Shown one piece after another: positions 1-5,499 of a stretch of 5,499 nucleotides of DNA (positions within the stretch are counted from its first letter, which is position 1; the number at the start of each line of letters is the position of its first letter). The position numbers and the translations under genes are program-made. The notes beneath the pieces were generated by a model, which was given only the letters and a program-made list of their open reading frames with translations, made no database searches and had not been told where the DNA came from. Where the stretch lies: assembly GCA_016764205.1 (NCBI GenBank), contig JAESSH010000043.1, positions 5,152 through 10,650 on the forward strand, in the 5' to 3' direction. This stretch comes from Sulfurimonas sp. Its GTDB lineage: Bacteria; Campylobacterota; Campylobacteria; Campylobacterales; Sulfurimonadaceae.

Positions 1-857
1 TATATGTTTCCTCTTTTTATAAACGAGCCTTCTTTATTATCTTTAAAGTATTCTTTAAGATCAAAATGTTCTTCATTAAAAGTATGTCCATGTTTTAACT
101 GTGAATTCCATCGTTTTAACTTGTTTGCATGATAAAGATAATTCCCCTCTTTATCAATTAAATAATAATTCAGTCCTTTACCTTCATTCAAAGTATTTTG
201 TTCTTCCAGTATATTTAAAATATCTTGTGCATAAATACTTATCACAAATATTGCAATAACTTCTTTATCCGTTCCTATTATTGGTGTAGAGTATCTTACA
301 ACTGGAATATAAGGATTTTCAATTATTCCACTCTCAATATTTAAATTCATGGGAGAAAGATAAAATTCACCTTTGTTTAGTAATTTTGTTTTTTCAACAT
401 AATCTCTACCACTTTTATTTTCCAATACAGAATCTTTTGTTACAAAAGATTTTTTTAGTGTATTGTTATACCGTACATTAATTATTTCATTACCTTTTAT
501 GTCAATGATACGTGCTTTATAGTAATATTGTTTTGTACGAAGAAAGTCAAGCAGTGTATCAGAAAGAATTTGCTTCCATTTACTTGCCTTTATCTCCTCC
601 CCCATAGAACGCCAGGTTAAAAAATTTCTTAATGCGTAAAAATTTGTTGTGAACACTACGTCTTTGGGAACATGCATTAACTTACTCTCTATGGCAGTTT
701 TTAATAAATTAGTATTTTGACGCGAAGTATCATAAGCCAAGCTTGTATACGCCTCTGAGGTATTTTTTAAACCAAACCATCCAACTAAACTAATAGACAC
801 AACAAGAGTTACAACAAAAAGAATAAATATTTTGTTATAGATAGATAGATTTTTCAT
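1..857 (-). CDS. Membrane sensor protein with periplasmic Cache-like domain, N-terminal part (3' end beyond window)
   Basis: The reading frame is open from an ATG at 857-855 to the left edge, giving 285 complete codons with no stop. Residues 8-29 form a hydrophobic membrane segment after a short charged cytoplasmic N-terminus (MKNLSIYNK). The rest looks extracytoplasmic and Cache-like: a long helix (about 32-65), a first lobe with the strand-turn-strand signature ARIIDIKGNEIINVRY (115-130), the stretch YIPVVRYSTPI (183-193) and a second lobe with YYLIDKEGNYLYHAN (231-245). That pattern is typical of double-Cache sensors of histidine kinases, diguanylate cyclases and chemoreceptors. The second membrane segment and output domain lie outside the window, so the class of output cannot be stated. 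The start abuts the stop of the upstream gene (TAAATG), with an AAGAGAG ribosome site six bases ahead, which suggests translational coupling. The ligand is unknown. The sensor call is fairly firm; the Cache assignment is by eye. Confidence 0.82.
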   Translation of the reverse strand, partial: MKNLSIYNKIFILFVVTLVVSISLVGWFGLKNTSEAYTSLAYDTSRQNTNLLKTAIESKLMHVPKDVVFTTNFYALRNFLTWRSMGEEIKASKWKQILSDTLLDFLRTKQYYYKARIIDIKGNEIINVRYNNTLKKSFVTKDSVLENKSGRDYVEKTKLLNKGEFYLSPMNLNIESGIIENPYIPVVRYSTPIIGTDKEVIAIFVISIYAQDILNILEEQNTLNEGKGLNYYLIDKEGNYLYHANKLKRWNSQLKHGHTFNEEHFDLKEYFKDNKEGSFIKRGNI

Positions 858-1775
858 TTAATTCTCTCTTTTATATAATCTTTCAATTAATTCAAGTCTT
901 TTTAAATTCCAACGCATAAGTTGTTCCGAATTTTTAGGTTTTTTCCCTTTATATGCCATAGCTGGTGGTGTTATACTTTTACTTAAACCCATAAATGCTT
1001 TAATTGTTTGTAGTTCAGCAATGATTAAGCCTGTCGAGGTATATACCTCACTAGGTCGTATAATTTCTTTTTTAAATTCTGAAAAGTCTACATTTTCAAT
1101 ACCTACGCTTGCTTGAATTTTTGCTATTTTTTCTAAAATTTGAAATGAAATTTGAAAAACATCCTGAGGTGTAGCGTTTAGTAAAATATTATTAGGTATG
1201 GTATAATCTCTAATATGTAAATAGTTTAAAATAATGGTAATGTCATCATATATTCTCATGATTTCTGCAAAAACATCATCAGGGGTAAAAGGATGTCTAT
1301 TTAAATCATCAAAAGCTGCAGAGATACCTACAAGTACATTGTAATTATCTAAAAGTATTTTATTTCTAAATTCTTGTTTTTTAAATTGTGGCATTTTTAT
1401 ATTACTTCTTACTTGAAGTATTTTTAGTTCTGCTAGAATTCTTAAATTCATTTCATACACCATTGCAGAATCAAGTGATAAACTTGCTTCAATTCCAACA
1501 GACTGTATACGCGGTAAATTATATAGGTCTCTTTGTATATTTATTTTAGCTAGTATCTCGTAAGTCTTTTGCCATGTATGCCTAGGTTTTAACTTTGTTA
1601 CTAAGATTCTATCTTGTTCTTTGACTAAAGTATGCTTGTATTCAATATCATAATGCTTTAATAGATAATGTAACTGCTCTTTAATAAGTACTGAAAGTGA
1701 ATACACATCATTCGAAGTAAGTGTCTTAGCAAAGAGTCCGATTGAAAAAACTAAAATAATAAATAAATATTTCAT
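858..1775 (-). CDS. Secreted all-helical repeat protein of unknown function, coupled to the adjacent sensor
   Basis: I do not recognise a named family. The 305-residue protein begins with a clear signal peptide (about 1-16, MKYLFIILVFSIGLFA then K) and has no further membrane segment, so it is probably periplasmic. The mature part reads as amphipathic helices built from a recurring unit of about 38-39 residues. The best copies start near residues 164 (TPDDVF), 202 (TPQDVF) and 240 (RPSEVY), each running into a leucine/isoleucine-rich helix. Weaker copies lie near 21 (SNDVYS), 64, 102 and 279. No catalytic motif, cysteine or lipobox is visible. The start has TAAGGA six bases upstream. The stop codon directly touches the ATG of the Cache-like sensor, so the two are probably co-translated. 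I infer an accessory or ligand-presenting partner for that sensor, but a structural role is equally open. The gene itself is well supported. Confidence 0.9.
   Translation of the reverse strand: MKYLFIILVFSIGLFAKTLTSNDVYSLSVLIKEQLHYLLKHYDIEYKHTLVKEQDRILVTKLKPRHTWQKTYEILAKINIQRDLYNLPRIQSVGIEASLSLDSAMVYEMNLRILAELKILQVRSNIKMPQFKKQEFRNKILLDNYNVLVGISAAFDDLNRHPFTPDDVFAEIMRIYDDITIILNYLHIRDYTIPNNILLNATPQDVFQISFQILEKIAKIQASVGIENVDFSEFKKEIIRPSEVYTSTGLIIAELQTIKAFMGLSKSITPPAMAYKGKKPKNSEQLMRWNLKRLELIERLYKREN
870..1715 (-). repeat. Degenerate ~38-residue helical repeats encoded within the secreted protein
   Basis: Aligning the protein with itself by eye gives units starting near residues 21, 64, 102, 164, 202, 240 and 279. 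The spacing is 38, 38 and 39 residues over the last four, 43 and 38 over the first three, with a longer irregular stretch between 102 and 164. The shared core is a polar residue or proline, then D/E, V, and Y or F, followed by a helix with I/L at regular spacing, for example TPQDVFQISFQILEKI. The three copies at 164, 202 and 240 are convincing; the first three and the last are weak. The DNA is too diverged to show as a nucleotide repeat, so the duplication is old. Confidence 0.5.
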
Positions 1776-1792
1776 AAATATTCCTTAGAAAA

Positions 1793-1832
1793 CCATTTTA
1801 CATATTTTAAGGACAAATGTAGCTTAAAATGG
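1793..1832. repeat. Overlapping inverted repeats between symporter and helical-repeat gene
   Basis: The 73-base gap 1776-1848 holds two perfect 8-base inverted repeats that share one arm. ATTTTAAG (1804-1811) pairs with CTTAAAAT (1823-1830) across an 11-base loop. CCATTTTA (1793-1800) pairs with TAAAATGG (1825-1832) across 24 bases. The two hairpins cannot form together. In the - strand transcript the larger one is followed by only TTTTC, so it would be a poor intrinsic terminator. On the + strand the smaller one is followed by GGGTA and a run of seven T. The element could be an operator, a weak terminator or a processing site separating the two gene pairs, or chance in AT-rich DNA. No convincing promoter could be fixed in the gap. 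Confidence 0.4.
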
Positions 1833-1848
1833 GTATTTTTTTCTTAGG

Positions 1849-3063
1849 TTAAGCTTTTCTTTTTTGCATCTGATCTACTATTTTTACAACAACTAAATCC
1901 GAGGTAACATTGAGCGCGGTCCTTGCCATATCTAAGATTCTATCTACTGCTACAATCAGTGCAATGTATTCTACTGGTAAACCAATTTGATTTAAAATCA
2001 CAACCATCATTACTAAGGAGGCACTAGGAAGTGCTGCGACACCAATACTTAAGGCTACAACAGTAATTCCAAGTAAAACCTGATCCATAAAATCTAATTC
2101 TACACCAGCCAAATGTGAGATATACAGTACCGCAACAGTTAAATATGCTGCTGTTCCATCCATTGACACCGTTGCACCAAGAGGAAGTACAAAAGAAGCG
2201 CTTTTTTTGTCAACACCTCCCACCTCTTCTACAATTCGCATAGAAACAGGTAAGGTAGCAGCAGAAGAAGCAGTTGAAAATGCCATGATTGAAGCTTCTC
2301 GAATCACGCACAAGTACTTATAAGGATTTATTCGGGCAAATAAAGAAAGAACAATAGGAAGTGTTATAAGTGCATGAAATAGAAGTACACCTAAGACGAC
2401 TAAAATATACTTCCAAAGACCAAGAACGACTTCTATACCTTGCTCTGCTATTACATACGAGATAAGACTAAATACACCTATTGGCGTAAGTTTAATAATC
2501 CACTCTGCCATTGTTAGCATCGCTGTTGTAACAGCTGTAAAAAAGTTTAACATCGTTGTTTGGGCATGTGATTCTAGATGAAGTGATGCAATACCAAACA
2601 AAATAGCAAAGACAATAATTTGCATCATCGCTCCGCTAGACAAAGAATTAAATACATTTACAGGTATAAAACTCAGTAGCATCGAGGAGAGAGAAAATTC
2701 TGCTATTTCATTTGCTTTTTCATAGGCTAAACCACTTGCTGAAACTGGCTCTCCTATTGGAAATATATTCATCGCGAGTATGGCTAGAAACACAGCAAGG
2801 GCTGTTGTTAAAAGGTACAATCCTATAGTACGTAGTCCTATTGTCTTAAGGTCTTCTAAACTACCCAGACCCATAATTGCTACATAAATACTAGAAAAGA
2901 CGAGCGGAACAACAAGCATCTTTAAAAAACTTATAAATATTTCTCCTATGACTTGTTGTTTGAGTGCAAGTTCTGGTAAAAAGCTACCAAACAAAACTCC
3001 TAAGACAATCCCTACAATAACTAATGTGTTTGTAGTTGAGTATTTTTTTATTTTTTGTATCAT
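1849..3063 (-). CDS. DAACS-family dicarboxylate/amino acid:cation symporter
   Basis: This 404-residue inner-membrane secondary transporter belongs to the glutamate/dicarboxylate symporter family (GltPh, GltP, DctA, SstT and relatives) and has normal family length. The N-terminal half is a run of membrane segments, including GLYLLTTAL (81-89), whose Y83, T86 and T87 match a sodium-site segment of GltPh. The transport core is intact: hairpin HP1 with the serine-rich STASSAATLP (263-272), TM7 with GATVSMDGTA (296-305), HP2 around GVAALPSASL (341-350) and TM8 with DRILDMARTALNVTSD (374-389). The TM8 residues D378, R381, T382, N385 and D389 are all kept; the arginine favours an acidic substrate such as glutamate, aspartate or a C4-dicarboxylate. 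Two core motifs deviate: S300 replaces the usual Asn before MDGT, and the HP2 tip has PSAS rather than PGAG. The ATG touches the stop of the lyase gene, with GGAG upstream. The exact substrate and coupling ion are undetermined. Confidence 0.95.
   Translation of the reverse strand: MIQKIKKYSTTNTLVIVGIVLGVLFGSFLPELALKQQVIGEIFISFLKMLVVPLVFSSIYVAIMGLGSLEDLKTIGLRTIGLYLLTTALAVFLAILAMNIFPIGEPVSASGLAYEKANEIAEFSLSSMLLSFIPVNVFNSLSSGAMMQIIVFAILFGIASLHLESHAQTTMLNFFTAVTTAMLTMAEWIIKLTPIGVFSLISYVIAEQGIEVVLGLWKYILVVLGVLLFHALITLPIVLSLFARINPYKYLCVIREASIMAFSTASSAATLPVSMRIVEEVGGVDKKSASFVLPLGATVSMDGTAAYLTVAVLYISHLAGVELDFMDQVLLGITVVALSIGVAALPSASLVMMVVILNQIGLPVEYIALIVAVDRILDMARTALNVTSDLVVVKIVDQMQKRKA
2152..2175 (-). 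other. Altered TM7 cation-site motif (SMDGT for NMDGT)
   Basis: Residues 297-304 of the symporter read ATVSMDGT. In characterised family members this position is normally Asn (GltPh N310), which with the following Asp (here D302) helps coordinate sodium. The codon is TCA, which differs from both Asn codons at all three positions, so a single sequencing error cannot explain it. Confidence 0.7.
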
Positions 3064-3993
3064 TTATTTCTCCAGTAAGGCTACTGCCCCTTTATATATA
3101 GGCTCATCTATAAAACCATACTCTTCATCAACAAAACCAGTAATTCCTTCTTCTTGGTGCATGAGAAAAAGTTTTACTATGACTCTAGCACGGACTAAGT
3201 CTTCTTCTTCATTAAGAAATTTTTTATTCACTAAGCTCACTTGCATAGGTGAAATACAGCCTTTAGAATCATATCCCATAGTTTTTTCTAAGTCCAACCA
3301 AGAAGAAAACTCTTCAATGTTTTTATACTCTTGGTAGATAAAAGAAACAGGTTTAACTCCCATTGCCTTAGAAGTAAGTAAAAAATGAGAAAGCATATAC
3401 ATAACAGTTGGGTTGTCTCGTGTTATTAAACTTTGAGGTAATTTCATATCTGCAAATAAGTCTAAAATTCCAAGATAAAAAGTTGTTACCCTCTTATCTA
3501 TACCAAAGGAAGCAAGATTATGCCAAGACTGTGCCGTTTCAATAGATAAATGCAATTCTATTTCTTCATTTAAAAGAGCTAAAACATTTTTGACCTCTCC
3601 TGCATTACGAATCTTAGCAACTCGTATGGCATCTGGCATAAACTGATTTAAGTAAGTTATTTCTTCATATCCACCTTCATCAAGCGCATTCACTCGAACC
3701 ACTATTTTTTTATCACTTTTTATAATTCGTGATAAAAAAATGGCGCATAAGACAAGTGCAAAAGGTTTATCTTCTTTACTAACACCATCTTCAAGATTTA
3801 ACATAATACAATCTGCCTCAACTAGTTGTATTTTTTTTAGATGCTTTATATTGTTACAAGAAAGCATTAATACCGAAGCATAATTTTGTTTTGTATTGAT
3901 TTCTCTAAAGCTTGGTTTTGCGAGGCTATCAAGAGCTTTTAAATCTCTCTTTTTATACGCTAACTCTATTTCTTCTACATCATTTTGTAACAT
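3064..3993 (-). CDS. Stand-alone CitE/HpcH-HpaI family lyase (CoA-ester lyase-like)
   Basis: The 309-residue protein has the TIM-barrel pattern of the HpcH/HpaI aldolase and citrate lyase beta family, whose members cleave citryl-, malyl- or citramalyl-CoA type substrates with Mg2+. Visible landmarks in order are SVLMLSCNN (40-48), CIMLNLEDGVS (62-72), KIVVRVNALD (96-105, with the substrate Arg at 100), HLSIETAQ (148-155, with E152 as likely metal ligand), GILDLFADM (175-183, with D178 as second metal ligand) and GYDSKGCISPMQV (240-252). About 38 residues precede the barrel, longer than typical CitE. I chose ATG 3993-3991 because AGGAG lies seven bases upstream and the protein homology starts after it; the frame continues 25 codons further, but that part only overlaps the cytochrome gene. 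No citD, citF or citC genes are nearby, so it is unlikely to be a citrate lyase subunit. The substrate is unknown. It overlaps the cytochrome gene by 14 bases and abuts the symporter gene. Confidence 0.85.
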   Translation of the reverse strand: MLQNDVEEIELAYKKRDLKALDSLAKPSFREINTKQNYASVLMLSCNNIKHLKKIQLVEADCIMLNLEDGVSKEDKPFALVLCAIFLSRIIKSDKKIVVRVNALDEGGYEEITYLNQFMPDAIRVAKIRNAGEVKNVLALLNEEIELHLSIETAQSWHNLASFGIDKRVTTFYLGILDLFADMKLPQSLITRDNPTVMYMLSHFLLTSKAMGVKPVSFIYQEYKNIEEFSSWLDLEKTMGYDSKGCISPMQVSLVNKKFLNEEEDLVRARVIVKLFLMHQEEGITGFVDEEYGFIDEPIYKGAVALLEK

Positions 3994-4321
3994 TTTTATT
4001 CTCCTGATGAAGGTAAAGATAGAGTGCTTGAATCTCTTTGTCTGTAAGATAATACCTTGGCATTCCACGTTTTCTTTGACTTAAAGCCATATAGAAAACA
4101 TCAAAATCTAGTTCACTTATACTTGGTCCAGCAAAAGAACGTTCTTCACCTTTGTGTATATACTGTGCAATTAATTTCCCTTCTCCATTTTCACCATGAC
4201 AATGATGACAGCCTATACCTCTTGGATTTTTATATAGCTGAGAAGCATATTCAATAGGAGAAATAAAAGTTGATTCCCCAAATAAAGAAATCGATAAAAA
4301 AAGTAAAAGTATATATTTCAT
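3980..4321 (-). CDS. Small periplasmic class I cytochrome c, mono-haem
   Basis: The 113-residue precursor starts with a signal peptide (about 1-15, MKYILLLFLSISLFG), so the protein is exported and acts in the periplasm as an electron carrier. A single haem-attachment motif CHHCH covers residues 38-42, giving C38 and C41 for thioether bonds and H42 as axial ligand. The sequence GMPRYYLTDKEIQALYLYL (86-104) supplies M87 as the likely second axial ligand and the C-terminal helix typical of short class I cytochromes. The start is supported by AGGA five bases upstream. It is the first gene of a leftward unit and its last 14 bases overlap the lyase gene, indicating co-translation. Its redox partner cannot be seen here. 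Nothing is missing from the fold, so this is a complete small cytochrome and not a fragment of a larger oxidase subunit. Confidence 0.92.
   Translation of the reverse strand: MKYILLLFLSISLFGESTFISPIEYASQLYKNPRGIGCHHCHGENGEGKLIAQYIHKGEERSFAGPSISELDFDVFYMALSQRKRGMPRYYLTDKEIQALYLYLHQENKNVTK
4001..4005 (-). promoter_or_regulatory. Ribosome binding site that fixes the lyase start
   Basis: On the - strand AGGAG precedes ATG 3993-3991 by seven bases. It sits inside the 3' end of the cytochrome reading frame and is the only good ribosome site near any in-frame start of the lyase, which argues against the longer upstream start at 4068. Confidence 0.75.
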
Positions 4322-4348
4322 TCTTATCCTATTGTAATTTTATAAGAG

Positions 4349-4354
4349 TATAAT
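4349..4354 (+). promoter_or_regulatory. Predicted -10 element for folD-lepB
   Basis: A perfect TATAAT lies 27 bases before the folD start codon. No -35 box at 17-base spacing is evident (TTGTAA at 4332-4337 is only 11 bases away), which fits the weak -35 and AT-periodic promoters known from Campylobacterota. It would give a leader of about 20 bases containing GAGG (4373-4376), the folD ribosome site, five bases before ATG. Confidence 0.6.
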
Positions 4355-4355
4355 A
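4350..4355 (-). promoter_or_regulatory. Predicted -10 element for the cytochrome-lyase-symporter unit
   Basis: The complement reads TATTAT, offset one base from the rightward TATAAT, and would start RNA roughly 20 bases before the cytochrome ATG, leaving room for its ribosome site. A second candidate, TATAAA (4338-4343), is so close that RNA would begin almost at that site. An A/T-rich tract lies upstream and no clear -35 box. This is a prediction from spacing only. Confidence 0.4.
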
Positions 4356-4381
4356 ACAAAAAAATAATTTATGAGGTTTAA

Positions 4382-5254
4382 ATGCAGCTTCTCGATGGAA
4401 AAAAACTTTCAAAAAAGATAGAACAAGAAATTACGCTAGAAGTAAAACAATTAAAAGAAACATGCGGATGCACACCAGGCTTAGCTGTCATCTTAGTTGG
4501 TCAAGACCCAGCAAGTGCAGCCTATGTGAACATGAAAAAAAAAGCCTGTGACAGGGTTGGTTTTTATTCAATAACACATGATATGCCTGAAAATATTTCT
4601 CAAGAAGCAATTGAAAAAACAATCCAAATGATGAATGAAAATCCAAATGTAGATGGAATATTAATCCAACTTCCTCTTCCCACACAAATTGATACAACGA
4701 AGATTTTAGAGCTTGTAGCTCCTCAAAAAGATGTAGATGGGTTTCATCCCTTTAATGTTGGTCGCCTAACAACAGGGCTTGATGGTTTTGTTCCCTGTAC
4801 TCCCCTTGGAGTGATGAGACTTTTAGCAGAATATAAAATTGATCTTCAAGGAAAAAATTGTGTCGTTGTTGGTGCATCTAATATCGTTGGAAAGCCTATG
4901 GCAGCCCTCCTCTTAAATGCACACGCTACTGTAGAAATTTGCCATATTCATACGGATGACTTAAGAAGGCATACACTTGTGGCAGATATTGTTTTCGTTG
5001 GAGTTGGTGTTATTAAACTTCTAAAAGAAGATATGGTAAAAAAAGGTGCCATTATAATTGACATAGGAATCAACCGTGCTGATGATGGTAAACTTGTAGG
5101 TGATGTAGACTTCACTAATGTAAGTAAAAAGTGCTCCTATATTACACCAGTTCCCGGTGGAGTTGGACCAATGACAATTGCAATGCTCTTACAAAACACA
5201 CTCAAAGCTGCAAAAGTGAATGCAGAAAAAATCCATGCCAAAGAGAGTATATAA
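4382..5254 (+). CDS. folD: Bifunctional methylene-THF dehydrogenase / methenyl-THF cyclohydrolase FolD
   Basis: This cytoplasmic enzyme oxidises 5,10-methylene-THF with NADP+ to methenyl-THF and hydrolyses that to 10-formyl-THF, feeding purine synthesis and formyl-Met-tRNA. At 290 residues it has normal length. The N-terminal catalytic half shows YVNMKKKACDRVGF (48-61, with the catalytic Tyr48 and Lys52), DGILIQLPLP (91-100) and KDVDGFHPFNVGRL (116-129). The Rossmann half shows CVVVGASNIVGKPMA (160-174), the nucleotide-binding loop, then ADIVFVGVG (201-209), IIIDIGINR (224-232) and the family signature TPVPGGVGPMT (255-265). All key residues seem present. The start is supported by GAGG five bases upstream. 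The last residues (about 277-290) form a variable charged tail. Its stop codon touches the lepB start, so the pair is co-transcribed; the pairing reflects conserved gene order more than a shared pathway. Confidence 0.98.
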   Translation: MQLLDGKKLSKKIEQEITLEVKQLKETCGCTPGLAVILVGQDPASAAYVNMKKKACDRVGFYSITHDMPENISQEAIEKTIQMMNENPNVDGILIQLPLPTQIDTTKILELVAPQKDVDGFHPFNVGRLTTGLDGFVPCTPLGVMRLLAEYKIDLQGKNCVVVGASNIVGKPMAALLLNAHATVEICHIHTDDLRRHTLVADIVFVGVGVIKLLKEDMVKKGAIIIDIGINRADDGKLVGDVDFTNVSKKCSYITPVPGGVGPMTIAMLLQNTLKAAKVNAEKIHAKESI

Positions 5255-5499
5255 ATGAAAGAAATTTTAAGCAAGGCATACAGATTTTCAAACTCATGGA
5301 CAGGAACAATTATAATCGTACTTTTTGTAATCTTTTTTGTTGCACAAGCTTTTAGAATTCCATCAGGTTCTATGAAGGATAGCCTTTTAATTGGTGACCA
5401 CTTATTTGCTAAAAAATTTGCTTATGGTATTTCTATGCCTCATATTCCGTTCTTAGAGCAATCTATCATGCCTTGGAGTGATTCTCTAAGATTATTAGA
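5255..5499 (+). CDS. lepB: Signal peptidase I, N-terminal part (3' end beyond window)
   Basis: This inner-membrane serine protease removes signal peptides from exported proteins. Eighty-one codons are in the window. Residues 17-32 form the membrane anchor, and AFRIPSGSMKDSLLIGDHLF (32-51) is the box B region of family S26, with S39 of SGSM as the catalytic serine. The catalytic lysine lies beyond the edge. A loop follows (KKFAYGISMPHIPFLEQSIM, from residue 53), as in other Gram-negative forms. The ATG is immediately after the folD stop (TAAATG), with AAGAGAG seven bases upstream inside folD, so translation is probably coupled. The identity is firm despite truncation. Confidence 0.95.
   Translation, partial: MKEILSKAYRFSNSWTGTIIIVLFVIFFVAQAFRIPSGSMKDSLLIGDHLFAKKFAYGISMPHIPFLEQSIMPWSDSLRLL

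Noticed and set aside
1812..1848. Rho-independent terminator for a rightward transcript (hairpin followed by GGGTA and a T run)
   Set aside because: No + strand gene lies upstream of it in the window, the hairpin is pure A/T apart from one G-C pair, and it is separated from the T run.
2948..3337. 129-residue + strand open frame across the symporter/lyase junction
   Set aside because: It is antisense to two well-supported genes, has a serine/lysine-rich composition typical of a shadow frame, and no recognisable motif.
3994..4068. Longer lyase start adding 25 residues
   Set aside because: The extension lies wholly inside the cytochrome gene in another frame and has no ribosome site or family similarity, whereas ATG 3993-3991 has AGGAG at good spacing.
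3896..4257. Two short + strand open frames opposite the lyase and cytochrome genes
   Set aside because: They are antisense shadows of conserved coding sequence with no convincing ribosome sites.
4332..4354. Classical -35/-10 promoter using TTGTAA with TATAAT
   Set aside because: The spacing is 11 bases instead of about 17, so only the -10 element is annotated.
4488..4697. 69-residue - strand open frame inside folD
   Set aside because: It lies fully within the conserved catalytic half of folD and shows no protein-like motif.
5131..5355. 74-residue + strand open frame spanning the folD/lepB junction
   Set aside because: It is out of frame with both genes, whose own frames carry unmistakable family motifs.

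Overview
The window looks like part of a chromosome from a Campylobacterota (epsilonproteobacterial) member, in the general area of Sulfurimonas, Sulfurovum or Arcobacter. The reasons are low GC, tight packing with genes touching or overlapping, a FolD protein that resembles remembered Sulfurimonas-type FolD, and folD immediately followed by lepB. The genus call is from memory and was not tested by a search.

The layout is two divergent transcription units that fire away from a 60-base gap at 4322-4381. To the right (+ strand) lie folD, complete, which makes 10-formyl-THF and NADPH-linked one-carbon units, and the first 81 codons of lepB (signal peptidase I), cut by the window edge. To the left (- strand), in transcription order, lie: a small secreted mono-haem cytochrome c (4321-3980); a stand-alone CitE/HpcH-type lyase overlapping it by 14 bases (3993-3064); a DAACS-family dicarboxylate/amino-acid:cation symporter abutting it (3063-1849); then, after a 73-base gap holding overlapping inverted repeats, an unnamed secreted all-helical repeat protein (1775-858); and the N-terminal 285 codons of a membrane sensor with a periplasmic Cache-like domain (857 to beyond base 1).

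The three metabolic genes form a plausible operon: symporter for a small acid, a CoA-ester or organic-acid lyase and a periplasmic electron carrier, though no single pathway joining all three is evident. The last two genes form a second, very tightly coupled pair. The helical protein's stop codon touches the sensor's start codon, so the protein may be a periplasmic accessory or ligand-binding partner of the sensor. This pair is the best candidate for something poorly described. Three of the same-strand junctions have the identical form TAAATG with zero spacing.

No RNA genes, insertion sequences, CRISPR arrays or integrase-like genes were seen. Except for the two gaps at 1776-1848 and 4322-4381, the window is coding throughout.
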